Made by a program: the position numbers and the translations under genes. This document shows, piece after piece, positions 8,199 through 17,992 of a DNA stretch of 64,000 nt. Under the pieces are notes generated by a model. The model had not been told where the DNA came from. It saw only the letters and a program-made list of their open reading frames with translations, and searched no databases. Every line of letters begins with the position of its first letter. The stretch's first letter is position 1. Source of the stretch: Robinsoniella peoriensis (GTDB lineage: Bacteria; Bacillota; Clostridia; Lachnospirales; Lachnospiraceae); assembly GCF_042680125.1 (NCBI RefSeq), contig NZ_JBHTNY010000005.1; one strand, given 5' to 3'.

Positions 8199-11100
8199 AT
8201 GAAGCAAAAGAAAAAGTTACGGCTAAGGCTTACTGCAATTGGTACCTCACTGTGTATCATGGGAAGCATGTTCATCCCAAGTGTCAGCGTGTTTGCTGCC
8301 CAAGCACCAGAAGACATACCTTCTATATCATCTACGACGGTATCGGGGGATGAAGACTGGACAAGGCTACGGCTGGATCTGGGAGTGCCAGAGAAAAATA
8401 GGACAGGATCCTGGGGAACCCCTTTGGGAAACGGGGTGTTTGCAGTGAAGGAAAATGGCGGAGTGGCAGAGGATGTATTTCAGCTCAATCATTCTACTTT
8501 CTGGTCAGGAGATCCCCAATACGGTGAAGATTTATCGGAAGGCGGGGAAGGCAGCTACGGCAATTCTCCGGAAGAACGTTTGCTGGGGTATCAGAGTGTG
8601 CGCCAGAAATTAGTGGATGCTTATCGGGAAGGAATCTCCGATGAAGAACGATTAGCGATCTTTAAGACCATTGAAGAAGAGACGAAGAGAATCTGGAGCG
8701 CCCCATGTGCAGCTCAGAGTACATTTCTGCCACTGGGAAGAATGGTGTTGAATTTCCCGGAACTCACCAGCGGTACCGATAGCTATAATAGAAGCCTGGA
8801 TATGGACGGTGCTACTTCAGACATTGAATTTAAGAAAGGTAGTGTGACTTATACCAGGCAGTCTTTTATCAGTAATCCTGCAAACGTTATGGCTGTAAAA
8901 ATAGCCAATGATGGCGGTGAGAAAATGAAAATGGACGTAGGGCTTGAGTTACCCAATGAAATGGCAGGGAAGGCAGCCCTGAATCAGGTGACGCTGGACG
9001 AAGAGACAAATGAAGTAATCATGACTGGACGTGCACCAATTGTAAAGGATGGCGAACAGGTTACCTGGTATGAGGACCGGGGTGTGACTTTTGAGGCAAG
9101 GGTAAAGGTACTGCCTGTAAATGGAAAAGTGACAGTCTCCGGAAATAAATTGCAGGTGACGGATGCGGATGAAATTATTCTGCTCTACACATGTGAGACT
9201 AGTTTTAAAGACTTTAAAACAGATCCTTCCAACAGCGGAATAGATGTTGCAGGCAATGTGAGAACAACTCTGGATAGTGCAGTAGAAAAAGGATACAATA
9301 AACTATTGCGGGAACATCAGGAAGATTTTCGATCATTATTCCGCCGTCTGTGGATAGATATGGATGGGGAATCGATAACAGCTGAAGATGGTACGATGAT
9401 TACACCATTTGATTATGCCCGCCATTATCAGTATGGACGTTACATAGCATTAAGCTGTGAAAGACAGAATTCACAGGCACCACAGAATCTGTTAGGCCTG
9501 TGGAATGCGAGCTGGTGGCCGCCTAACCAGTCAGCTTATTACTTAAATGAAAATGTACAAAAGATGCAGGTAATTAAGGGATCAGGAAATTTAGCAGATA
9601 CTTCGGATGCCCTGTATAAGCTCATTGCTACCTTTGCAGATGAGAAAACCGGAGGTAAGACTGCACAGGAAAGCTATGGCGCGCCGGAAGGGTCGTGGGT
9701 AGTTGCCCATTCCTCAGATATCTGGGGGAAGACCGGAATGTGGGGAGATGAAATCGAATACGGCAGCTGGACATCAGGTGGAATCTGGGCACTGGATACA
9801 CTGTATGATAAATACGATTTTACTCAGGACATTCAGTTATTGGAGAAATACTATCCATTAATGGAAGGTGCAGCACGTTTTGCGTTGAGCAATTTGGTGG
9901 AGGCAGATGGGGTAAATGGTGAGCTGAAAGGTTACCTGATGGTTGCCCCGGCTGGATCACCGGAACACTGGTATAAGCTGCCGGGAGGCGGAAAAGCGGC
10001 TTTTGATATAAGTACTGCTGCGGATGTGCAGATTTATAACAATCTCTTTAATATGCTGGAAAGTGGTGCAAAAGAGTTAGAGGCAGCAGGAATCGGATAT
10101 GATCAGGCATTCCTTGGGGAAGTTCTGGAGGCCAGGGAAAAACTGGTTCCACTGGAACTTTTTATAGACCAGGATACGGGACGGCTTCGCGAATTCTATA
10201 ACGAGTATCCGGTAGGAGATGCGGGGCACAGACATGTTTCCCAGCTGTTGGGAACATTTATGAATCATTCTGATATCAATGAGACAGACACGCCTGAATT
10301 ATATTATGCATCTCAGTCAGAAGCACAGCGGAATTTCTCAATCGGAGGCGGAGGCCATCCGGACAGAGCAACCATGGCGTTACGTCTTGGAGATCCGCAG
10401 CTGGCATTTTCCAAAATACCCCATGGAGTTGCGGGAACAACTTATAAGCAGGGCGACTGGAGATACTGGTGCCCAATTGGTAATTCAGTAGCAGAAGCAA
10501 TATTAGACAGTCGGTTCGAGGGACTGAATCTAATGGAAAATATCCCCGAGCAATGGTCCAGCGGTAAAATAAGAGGCATTTGCGGCAGGGGCGGATACCA
10601 GTTAAGCATGGAGTGGAAAGATGGAGAACTGGTAAATTGTACAGTTGATTCCACTACCGGAAAAACCCCCCGTGTATTCTATAAGGGAGAAGGAGTAAAA
10701 CTATCTGAAGATGCAAGATTTACTGTGAATCGTGCAGAAGTCAGTCTGGAAGAGTTAAAAGCGGAGGCGCAGGAAAAACTCACTGGAAAATATACAGAAA
10801 AGAGCAAACAGAACCTTCGTGCTGCGTTAGAAGGCGGCAGTTATGAAGAGATTTCCCGTGGACTGCTTGCCATGGATCCGGTAGGACGCCCTGTACATGA
10901 TGATGTCCAGGTCAAGGCAGAGGATGACAAGGTAGTATTAACCAAGACCGGGGAAACTGTTCAGCTTACAACAAATGCAGATGAAGATGTTGCTGTCCGG
11001 TGGACCATAGAATCCATGATTCCGGGGCAGGAAACCGATAAGATTGCCAAGGTGGACTCCAATGGATTAGTAACAGCAACAGGGGGAGGAAAAGTAAAAG

Positions 11101-13748
11101 TCACCGCGACTTTGCTGGATGGATCAAGGGCAACAGGATCAATTGAGTTACTGCTTAAACTGCCCACAATCAAAACGTTTGACGACCGTGATTCTGGCAT
11201 TATCTATGACGGGGATTCCTGGGAAGAGTGGAATGAAGGGAAGCATTTCAATGGAACTATTACCAACTGTTACAATGCCGGAGATAAGGCAACTTTTACA
11301 TTTAGCGGTACGGGAGTTGAATTCGTTACATCTACCGGGGGACATTTGGGAAGTTTTAGTGTAACCTTAGACGGTCAGGTGGTAGAAAAAGAGATCAGTG
11401 TAAATGCGGAAAACGGTGTTGCCCAGTACGTTGGCTATTCTAATATGGATCTGACGGACAAAGAGCATACCATTGTTATCACTTCTCTTGGAGGCAGTGG
11501 CAAAGGACGTATAGACGTGGATGCTTTTAATGTCCGCACCAACAGCATACAGGAACCGGAGAGTGTCGTTCTGGATCAGTCTGTGATCCGGTTAACGGCT
11601 GGAGCTTCGGCAGAACTTCATGCATCCGTACTTCCGGAGGACGCACTGGTAATCTATAACTGGTCCTCATTGGATGAAACTATTGCATTCGTAAAAGACG
11701 GCAAAGTGTCTGCACGCAAGGTGGGAACAACAACAGTAAGCGTATATCCGGAAGGATATTCCGATATGAAGGCGGAATGTACGGTTATCGTTACTGCAGA
11801 CAAGGATGCATTAAGTAAGTTATCAGAAGAAGCAATAGAAATAACGGCAGATAATTATACCCAGCAGAGTTATCAGAATTTGCAGGTGGAAATAGAAAAA
11901 GCGGATGGCATTATTAACGATGATACCGCAGGGCAGGATGTGGTGGATGCACAGACAGAGGCACTGAAAAAAGCAATAGAAGATCTGGTAAAACTTGCAA
12001 GCCAGGGAGAAAAGGATGCTTTAAAAGCAGCAGTCTCAGGAGCAAAATCTTATCAGCCTGATCGTTATACCCAGGAGAGTTATGAAGTACTGCAGGAGGT
12101 AATTAAAGCTGCGGAAACAGTATTAAATAACTCAGATGCATCCTGGCAGGAAGTCTCAGACCAGATTGGAAAACTGGTACAGGCAGTAGCAGGGTTGGAG
12201 GATATAAGAGCTGATAAAGGAAATCTAGCGGAACTTTATGAATCTGTCAAAAATATGGACTTAACTGTTTATACAATAGAAAGTGCAGAAGAATTTGTAT
12301 CTGCCCTGACACAGACAGAAGAAATTCTGGGTAAAGAAAATGCATCTAAAAAAGAGGTGGCAGAGGCAGAAGCCAGGCTTATAAAGGCTTTGGCTGGTCT
12401 GGAGAAGGTGCCGTCAGATGAAGAAACAGATTACACTCTTGCGGAAGTGGTTTATAATGCTTATGCAGGATTAGACATGGCGGTATACACTGAAGAAAGT
12501 GCACAGGCATTTGTAACTGCGCTGGAAGCGGTCAATGACATCCTAACATCTCAAAATGCAATTCAGGAACAGGTTGATGCTGCGGTATCCAATCTCATAT
12601 CAGCGGCTGCAGGATTGCAGTTCGCCATAGAGAAACCTGACTTAAAGTATCAGCTGTCTGCTTTTTATGAATCGGTCATCGGCATGGATCTGGGTGTTTA
12701 TACAGCGGAAAGTGCTGCATACTTAAATGAAGCGCTGGGAAAAGCAAAGGAAATTCTGGATACGGCAGATTATGTGGATAAAATTGAAATTGCAAAGGCA
12801 GAGGCAGATCTGTTAAAGGCTTTTGCTCAGCTTGAAAAGATTCCGGCTGAATCAAAACCGGATGATTCCACCCTCCGTATGTTAGTTGAAGCATATAACA
12901 GGCTGGACACTGGAAAATATACTCCGGAGACTGCAGATAAATTAAAAAATGCTTTGGCAGAGGCTGAGCGTTTAATAGGAAATCCTGATGTATCTCAGCA
13001 GGATATTGTCAGTGCGGCAGCAAAGCTTGTCAATGCGGCAGCTAATCTGGAGGAAAAACCACAGGTTCCGGAATTGAAAGCGGATACCAGTATGCTGAAG
13101 ATTCTCAGCCAGGCATATTCCGGACTGGATCTAACGGTATACACTGATATTAGTGCAGGGAAGCTGAAACAGGCATTACAATCAGCAGCACTCCTTTTAC
13201 AAAATTCAAATGCAGTGCAGTCAGAAGTAGACCGCGCAGCATCACAATTGGTAGCTGCCGCTTCTGCCCTGGAGTTAAAGCCGCCGGTACCGCAGAAACC
13301 GTCTGCCCCGATTCTGGGAAAAGGTGAAACTATAATGTACAAAGGGCTTAAATACAAAGTGACAAATGAAGTGAAAGGAAAAGCGACGGTATCTGTGATT
13401 GGCACAGCCAGGAAGTCATATAAGAGTATTACTATACCATCTTCCGTTATCTTAAAAGGTGTGAAATGCAAAGTGACAGAAATAGGTGAGAAAGCATTTT
13501 ATAAGATGAGATCCCTTAAAAAAGTAACCATTGGTTCTTCTGTAGAACGTATTGGTAAGCGGTCTTTCTATGGAGATAGGAAGTTAAAGGATATTACTAT
13601 TAAGTCAAAACGTCTAAAAAAAGTTTACAATGAGGCGTTTAAGGGGATTTACAAGAAAGCGGAAATAGATGTTCCGTCTTCTAAAGTAAATTACTATCAG
13701 AAGCTGTTCAAAAACAAGGGACAGAGCAAGGATGTAAAAATAAAATAA
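8199..13748 (+). CDS. Secreted GH95 alpha-L-fucosidase-like enzyme with Big_2, seven FIVAR and LRR modules
   Basis: 1849 residues. ATG 8199 is chosen because GGAGGAG lies at 8188-8194; an upstream in-frame TTG lacks a site. Signal peptide about 1-33 (ending VFAAQA). The GH95 domain spans about 45-890: FQLNHSTFWSGDP, then GLWNASWWPPN and LNEN (Asn450/Asn452, matching the Asn pair of Bifidobacterium AfcA), APAGSPEH (Glu589, the usual general acid) and GDAGHRHVSQL. GH95 enzymes remove alpha-1,2-linked fucose (some galactose) from glycans. Then come Big_2 (about 903-985), a beta-sandwich sugar-binding-like module (993-1113), a second Big_2 (1122-1199), seven FIVAR modules (1202-1695, each with (V/K)YT.ES.. 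) and a BspA-like LRR_5 end. There is no LPXTG. The core differs from typical GH95 around the Trp-rich loop, so the linkage preference is uncertain. Confidence 0.85.
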   Translation: MKQKKKLRLRLTAIGTSLCIMGSMFIPSVSVFAAQAPEDIPSISSTTVSGDEDWTRLRLDLGVPEKNRTGSWGTPLGNGVFAVKENGGVAEDVFQLNHSTFWSGDPQYGEDLSEGGEGSYGNSPEERLLGYQSVRQKLVDAYREGISDEERLAIFKTIEEETKRIWSAPCAAQSTFLPLGRMVLNFPELTSGTDSYNRSLDMDGATSDIEFKKGSVTYTRQSFISNPANVMAVKIANDGGEKMKMDVGLELPNEMAGKAALNQVTLDEETNEVIMTGRAPIVKDGEQVTWYEDRGVTFEARVKVLPVNGKVTVSGNKLQVTDADEIILLYTCETSFKDFKTDPSNSGIDVAGNVRTTLDSAVEKGYNKLLREHQEDFRSLFRRLWIDMDGESITAEDGTMITPFDYARHYQYGRYIALSCERQNSQAPQNLLGLWNASWWPPNQSAYYLNENVQKMQVIKGSGNLADTSDALYKLIATFADEKTGGKTAQESYGAPEGSWVVAHSSDIWGKTGMWGDEIEYGSWTSGGIWALDTLYDKYDFTQDIQLLEKYYPLMEGAARFALSNLVEADGVNGELKGYLMVAPAGSPEHWYKLPGGGKAAFDISTAADVQIYNNLFNMLESGAKELEAAGIGYDQAFLGEVLEAREKLVPLELFIDQDTGRLREFYNEYPVGDAGHRHVSQLLGTFMNHSDINETDTPELYYASQSEAQRNFSIGGGGHPDRATMALRLGDPQLAFSKIPHGVAGTTYKQGDWRYWCPIGNSVAEAILDSRFEGLNLMENIPEQWSSGKIRGICGRGGYQLSMEWKDGELVNCTVDSTTGKTPRVFYKGEGVKLSEDARFTVNRAEVSLEELKAEAQEKLTGKYTEKSKQNLRAALEGGSYEEISRGLLAMDPVGRPVHDDVQVKAEDDKVVLTKTGETVQLTTNADEDVAVRWTIESMIPGQETDKIAKVDSNGLVTATGGGKVKVTATLLDGSRATGSIELLLKLPTIKTFDDRDSGIIYDGDSWEEWNEGKHFNGTITNCYNAGDKATFTFSGTGVEFVTSTGGHLGSFSVTLDGQVVEKEISVNAENGVAQYVGYSNMDLTDKEHTIVITSLGGSGKGRIDVDAFNVRTNSIQEPESVVLDQSVIRLTAGASAELHASVLPEDALVIYNWSSLDETIAFVKDGKVSARKVGTTTVSVYPEGYSDMKAECTVIVTADKDALSKLSEEAIEITADNYTQQSYQNLQVEIEKADGIINDDTAGQDVVDAQTEALKKAIEDLVKLASQGEKDALKAAVSGAKSYQPDRYTQESYEVLQEVIKAAETVLNNSDASWQEVSDQIGKLVQAVAGLEDIRADKGNLAELYESVKNMDLTVYTIESAEEFVSALTQTEEILGKENASKKEVAEAEARLIKALAGLEKVPSDEETDYTLAEVVYNAYAGLDMAVYTEESAQAFVTALEAVNDILTSQNAIQEQVDAAVSNLISAAAGLQFAIEKPDLKYQLSAFYESVIGMDLGVYTAESAAYLNEALGKAKEILDTADYVDKIEIAKAEADLLKAFAQLEKIPAESKPDDSTLRMLVEAYNRLDTGKYTPETADKLKNALAEAERLIGNPDVSQQDIVSAAAKLVNAAANLEEKPQVPELKADTSMLKILSQAYSGLDLTVYTDISAGKLKQALQSAALLLQNSNAVQSEVDRAASQLVAAASALELKPPVPQKPSAPILGKGETIMYKGLKYKVTNEVKGKATVSVIGTARKSYKSITIPSSVILKGVKCKVTEIGEKAFYKMRSLKKVTIGSSVERIGKRSFYGDRKLKDITIKSKRLKKVYNEAFKGIYKKAEIDVPSSKVNYYQKLFKNKGQSKDVKIK

Positions 13749-13760
13749 TTGTGATGTTAA

Positions 13761-13855
13761 GCTATACGGCATTCCCCAGAGTGTGCAGCTGCCCATTTAA
13801 GACCGTATAGCCACAGCACAGAAATATGCTGGAGGAAGGTTTTCCTTCGGCATAT
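13761..13855 (+). other. Two-hairpin structured spacer between GH95 and the ABC importer
   Basis: GCTATACGG (13761-13769) pairs with CCGTATAGC (13803-13811). A second hairpin at 13824-13855 has an outer ATATGC/GCATAT stem and an inner GAAGG-TTTT-CCTTC stem. Neither is followed by a T run, so simple termination is unlikely. They could mark an RNA processing site that separates expression of the enzyme from that of the transporter. Confidence 0.4.
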
Positions 13856-13927
13856 ATTAAGTAAACAAGGATAAAAATATTAACATTTGGGCTAAAATAT
13901 AGCATATATAACCAAATAACTTTTGCG

Positions 13928-13933
13928 TATAAT
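13928..13933 (+). promoter_or_regulatory. Probable -10 box of the importer/TCS/GH2 operon
   Basis: TATAAT preceded by GCG, 38 bases before the start codon of the binding-protein gene. No -35 box is visible, which suits a promoter that needs an activator such as the operon's own AraC-type response regulator. Confidence 0.45.
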
Positions 13934-13970
13934 GATTTTAACAAACAAAAATTACAAGGAGGGTTTCGAG

Positions 13971-15329
13971 ATGAAAAGAAAAACAATAACAACACTAATT
14001 ATGAGCGCAATTTTGGCAGCAGCAATGGCAGCCGGGTGTGGTAACCAGGGAGAGACTGCAGGCAGCACAGGTTCACAAACAGATACAGTAGCCAAAGGAA
14101 CAGAAAGTGAGGCAAAGAAAGAAAGCAGCGCAGATGAAACGGTACTTACTTTCATGGCGGTAGGCGGATCCAATGAGCAGGCATTTACAGATGTAATCAA
14201 GGCAGCAGCTGATAAGTTTAATGCCGGAAATGAATTTAATGCCAAAATTAATTTAGAGTGGTACGAAAATGAGCAGTATAAGACAAAGCTGGCAACCCTG
14301 ATGACTCAAAATGATGTGACGGATATTTTCTTTACCTGGGAAGCGGGTTATATGAAGGATTATGTGGAAAGTGAAAAAGTTTATTCATTAAGTGATGCTT
14401 TCAAAGCCGACCCTGAATGGATGGAACGCTTTAATGACGGAGCTTTCGATGCTGTTACATATAATGATAAGATTTACGCAGTTCCCATGGGTCAGGCGAT
14501 TATTCCAATTTATTATAATACGGAGATCTTTGCCCAGAACAATCTGGAGGTTCCAAAAACTTGGGATGAATTTGTAAATGTTATATCAACCCTGAAAGGT
14601 GCCGGTGTAGTTCCGTTATCCATGGCATGTCAGGATGCATGGGTTCCGGCTCAGTTTATGCTGGAATTATCAGGCGGAGTTGCAGGTAAAGAACTGTTTG
14701 AAGATATTGTGAATGGCAAGACCACGTGGGATGATCCCCGATATGTGGAAACCGGAAAAGTATTCCAGGAGCTAGTTAGTTTAGGTGCCTTCCCGGAGAG
14801 CTTTTTAGGACTGGCATACGATGAAGGAAGAACGCTCTTTACCAGCCAGAAAGCGGCGATGTACTCTATGGGAACCTGGGATACGTCAGCAGTGATTGAA
14901 GGCATGGGCGGACCAGATAAAATTGGCGTATTTATGATGCCGGCAAAGAACCCTGACTATAACGATGTTCACATTGCCAGCGTGGAAAAATTATTTGCCA
15001 TCAGTGAAAAATGTGAAAATAAAGAAGCTGCTTTAGGATTTATCAAGATGTTGTCAGATCCTGAAATCCAGGAGAAATATGTAGTGGATTGCGGCGCGTT
15101 ATCAGCAACCAATACCAAGATCGATACCTCTAAAGTAGATCCTGTTACAGCTAAAATAATGGAACTTCAGGGACAGGTTAAAAAGGCATTAACCCCAATG
15201 GACAGACAGTTTGGCGCAAATGTAGGCGGAGAGTTTAATAATATCTCCCTTGCTATTGCAGGAGGAAAAGATCCTCAGGGACAGTTTGCGGCATTACAGA
15301 GTTATGCAGAGCAAGAAGCAGATCAGTAA
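13971..15329 (+). CDS. Sugar ABC transporter substrate-binding lipoprotein (CUT1 type)
   Basis: 452 residues. ATG 13971 is preceded by AAGGAGGG; the longer frame from 13923 has no site. The N-terminus is a lipoprotein signal with lipobox AAGC, so the protein is anchored outside the membrane by lipidated Cys. After a Gly/Ser/Thr linker comes an extracellular solute-binding family 1 domain (VLTFMAVGG start, aromatic residues such as FFTWEAG and VPMGQAIIPIYYN). It captures oligosaccharide for the two permeases that follow. The neighbouring GH95 and GH2 genes suggest a fucose/galactose-containing oligosaccharide, which is inference. Confidence 0.88.
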   Translation: MKRKTITTLIMSAILAAAMAAGCGNQGETAGSTGSQTDTVAKGTESEAKKESSADETVLTFMAVGGSNEQAFTDVIKAAADKFNAGNEFNAKINLEWYENEQYKTKLATLMTQNDVTDIFFTWEAGYMKDYVESEKVYSLSDAFKADPEWMERFNDGAFDAVTYNDKIYAVPMGQAIIPIYYNTEIFAQNNLEVPKTWDEFVNVISTLKGAGVVPLSMACQDAWVPAQFMLELSGGVAGKELFEDIVNGKTTWDDPRYVETGKVFQELVSLGAFPESFLGLAYDEGRTLFTSQKAAMYSMGTWDTSAVIEGMGGPDKIGVFMMPAKNPDYNDVHIASVEKLFAISEKCENKEAALGFIKMLSDPEIQEKYVVDCGALSATNTKIDTSKVDPVTAKIMELQGQVKKALTPMDRQFGANVGGEFNNISLAIAGGKDPQGQFAALQSYAEQEADQ

Positions 15330-15402
15330 TAAATGACGGGAGGGGATAACTGCAGGAGTGTACTTCTGCAAGGCACCCTTCTCTATCAAAAGGAGCGATA
15401 GA

Positions 15403-16284
15403 ATGGATAAAATTCTTAGTAAGAAAAAATATATTGCGTTTTTTGTAGGCCCGGCATTTGTGGTTTATCTGTTCTTTGGACTGATACCGATACTCTATAA
15501 TTTATACATAAGTTTGTTTAAGACAAATTTGCTGGGTGACTCCACATTTGTTGGACTAAAAAATTATATCCGGCTTTTCCAGGATCAGTTTTTCCAACAG
15601 GCAGTCGTAAATAATCTGAAGTTTGTAGCGGGTTCTTATATAGCACATATGGTACTTGCCCTGTTATTGTCAAATATTCTGTTCCAGAAAGTAAAGGGGT
15701 CAAAACTGTTTCAAAGCATTTATTTTATGCCTTCCGTAATCTGCGGTACTGCAATCGGTATGTTATGGACCTTTGTCTATCATCCGGATTTTGGTTTAGT
15801 AAACAGCTTTTTAAAAGCAATCGGTCTGGATTCCCTTACCCATATCTGGCTGGCTGATGAGAAGACTGTTATACCGGCACTGATTGTAGTAACCATGTGG
15901 CAGTTTGTTGGTTATCATATGGTGATTCAGCTGGCTGGCATGAAAAATATTGATTCTTCCCTGTATGAGGCAGCATCCATTGACGGAGCCAGCAAGTGGC
16001 AGCAGTTTACGAAAATTACATTTCCTCTTATGAAACCAATATTAAAAATAGATTCAGTCCTGATTGTAACAGGATCACTGAAGCTTTACGATCTGATTGC
16101 AGTTACTACTTCAGGAGGACCAAACCATGCTAGTGAGGTAATATCAACCTATATGTTTACGCAAGGGTTTAATGCATTGAAATTCGGATACTCCAGTTCT
16201 ATTGCAACGGCGTTGTTACTTCTTTGTATTGGAGCGACAGTAATCATCAATTTTGTATTCCGCACAAAGAAAATTGACTATTGA
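15403..16284 (+). CDS. Sugar ABC transporter permease 1 (MalF/UgpA-like)
   Basis: 293 residues. ATG 15403 is favoured by AAAAGGAGCGAT just upstream over an earlier TTG-type frame start. Six membrane segments are expected; the cytoplasmic EAA loop reads YEAASIDGASKWQQFTKITF, the contact for the ATPase. It forms the membrane channel with the next gene's product. No ATPase gene is present in the operon, so it probably uses a shared MsmK-type ATPase encoded elsewhere, as is common for Firmicutes CUT1 importers. Confidence 0.9.
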   Translation: MDKILSKKKYIAFFVGPAFVVYLFFGLIPILYNLYISLFKTNLLGDSTFVGLKNYIRLFQDQFFQQAVVNNLKFVAGSYIAHMVLALLLSNILFQKVKGSKLFQSIYFMPSVICGTAIGMLWTFVYHPDFGLVNSFLKAIGLDSLTHIWLADEKTVIPALIVVTMWQFVGYHMVIQLAGMKNIDSSLYEAASIDGASKWQQFTKITFPLMKPILKIDSVLIVTGSLKLYDLIAVTTSGGPNHASEVISTYMFTQGFNALKFGYSSSIATALLLLCIGATVIINFVFRTKKIDY

Positions 16285-16298
16285 TTGGAGAAGGAAAC

Positions 16299-17132
16299 AT
16301 GAATAAACATAGACAAAGAATATTATCTATACTAAAATATACTATATTAATACTATTTTTGATAGCATGTCTGTACCCGCTGCTGTGGTTGATCATTAAC
16401 TCGTTTAAGACACAGGATGAGCTGTTTCTAAACACCTGGGGACTTCCGCAGGTATGGACGCTTGAAAACTATAAACACGCAGTCATAGACGGGAAAATCG
16501 GGATTTATTTTGGAAACTCGATTTTGGTAAGTGTGATCTCCGTACTGGGTACGATTGTTCTGTCAGTTATGGCATCTTATGGTGTGACGAGATTACGCTG
16601 GAAATTATCAAATCTTACGCTGGGAATTTTCCTGCTGGGGCTTATGATACCGGCTTATGGTTCCGTTATTCCGTTATACAGTATTTTTAATAAAGCGGGA
16701 ATCCTTAATACTTATATAGCAGTTATCATTCCCCATATTACATTTGCACTGCCTACTGCTATTTTTATATTATCGGGATTTTTTATTGCGGTACCCAGGG
16801 AACTGGAGGAAGCAGCGATTATAGACGGGTGCAGCTTGATACAGGCTTTTCGAAAAGTGGTAACGCCTGTTGTGGTACCGGGAATTGTAACCATTACAGT
16901 CATTTCCTTTATCAATATCTGGAACGACCTGCTGTTTTCCCAGATATTTCTTACGGATAAGGCAAAAATGCCGTTGCCAATCGGTCTGACGGAGTTCAAA
17001 GGAATCTATGCTACAGACTATGTTGGGATGATTGCGGCAATTGTAATCACGGTTATTCCGGTAATTATTGTATATGTGATTTTGCACGATAAAATTATTG
17101 ATGGTATGATAGCGGGCGCCGTTAAAGGCTAA
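16299..17132 (+). CDS. Sugar ABC transporter permease 2 (MalG/UgpE-like)
   Basis: 277 residues. ATG 16299 lies behind GGAGAAGG, 14 bases after the stop of permease 1. The EAA motif is EEAAIIDGCSLIQAFRK. Six membrane segments. It pairs with the preceding permease to form the heterodimeric pore of the CUT1 importer. Confidence 0.9.
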   Translation: MNKHRQRILSILKYTILILFLIACLYPLLWLIINSFKTQDELFLNTWGLPQVWTLENYKHAVIDGKIGIYFGNSILVSVISVLGTIVLSVMASYGVTRLRWKLSNLTLGIFLLGLMIPAYGSVIPLYSIFNKAGILNTYIAVIIPHITFALPTAIFILSGFFIAVPRELEEAAIIDGCSLIQAFRKVVTPVVVPGIVTITVISFINIWNDLLFSQIFLTDKAKMPLPIGLTEFKGIYATDYVGMIAAIVITVIPVIIVYVILHDKIIDGMIAGAVKG

Positions 17133-17182
17133 TGTTTATGGAATCCGCAGCGACTGGAAACAGGTAACTTCAGGAGGAAGAA

Positions 17183-17992
17183 ATGAAACTGCTCATTGTT
17201 GATGATGAAATAATTATTCGTAAAGGGTTGGAAAGCCTATCCTGGGAAAGTGTGGGTATTACAGAAAAAAAGATGTCGGACAGCGGAGTGGAAGCACTTC
17301 AGCTGATCTCCTCTTTTTGTCCGGATATCATATTGACCGATATCCGTATGCCGGGGCTGGACGGTCTTCAGCTGGCACGGGAAATTGCGACAGGAGATTT
17401 GAGATGTAAGATGATTTTGTTATCCGGATATGGGACTTTTGAATACGCGAAGCAGGCTATTCACAGTGGGGTATTTGAATACCTGTTGAAACCATCCAGT
17501 CCGGAAGAAATTCTGGATGCTGTTCACCGGGCTGTAAAGGAGCTGGAAGTAGACAAAGTCCTTAATCGCAGGGATGCAGTTGAGCAGGAAAAGGATGAGA
17601 TGTTTGCTGCCGGAGAAGACGGAAACGGAAGCTGGATTATGGACTATATTGAGAAAAATTACATGAATGAAATCACCCTTACCTCCCTGGCGGAACACAC
17701 GCATTTTTCCATTACCTATCTGAGCAGGCTGATTAAAAAAGAAACAAATTATAATTTTACAAAGCTGCTGGGCATTGTCAGGATGCTGAAGGCGGCTGAA
17801 CTGCTGGCAAACACCGATTTAAAAATTTATGCAATATGTGAGCGCATTGGAATTAACGACCAGAGATATTTCAGTCAGCTTTTCCGCAAAACATTTGGAA
17901 AAACGCCGATGGAATATAGGAAATGCTGTGTTGGGTGCTCGGAAGGAAGCCTCATTGAGTTTATACGAAAGAGCGATAGGAGGGATTTATGA
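17183..17992 (+). CDS. AraC-type response regulator (YesN family)
   Basis: 269 residues; ribosome site AGGAGGAAG. The receiver domain (1-125) has the acidic pair VDDE, phospho-acceptor Asp53 in ILTDIRMPG, and Lys in LLKPSS. The C-terminal AraC helix-turn-helix pair spans about 160-255 (TSLAEHTHFSITYLSRLIKK and LFRKTFGKTPMEYRK). It would bind promoter DNA when phosphorylated by the kinase encoded next. At 269 residues it is shorter than many YesN proteins (about 500), lacking the long middle region. Its place inside the operon suggests it activates the importer and glycosidase genes. Confidence 0.9.
   Translation: MKLLIVDDEIIIRKGLESLSWESVGITEKKMSDSGVEALQLISSFCPDIILTDIRMPGLDGLQLAREIATGDLRCKMILLSGYGTFEYAKQAIHSGVFEYLLKPSSPEEILDAVHRAVKELEVDKVLNRRDAVEQEKDEMFAAGEDGNGSWIMDYIEKNYMNEITLTSLAEHTHFSITYLSRLIKKETNYNFTKLLGIVRMLKAAELLANTDLKIYAICERIGINDQRYFSQLFRKTFGKTPMEYRKCCVGCSEGSLIEFIRKSDRRDL

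Noticed and set aside
7992..8207. Minus-strand 71-codon frame upstream of GH95
   Set aside because: AT-rich low-complexity sequence, lies over the GH95 promoter and has no start signal.
12995..13471. 158-codon minus-strand frame under the FIVAR modules
   Set aside because: Shadow of the repeat region; no start signals.
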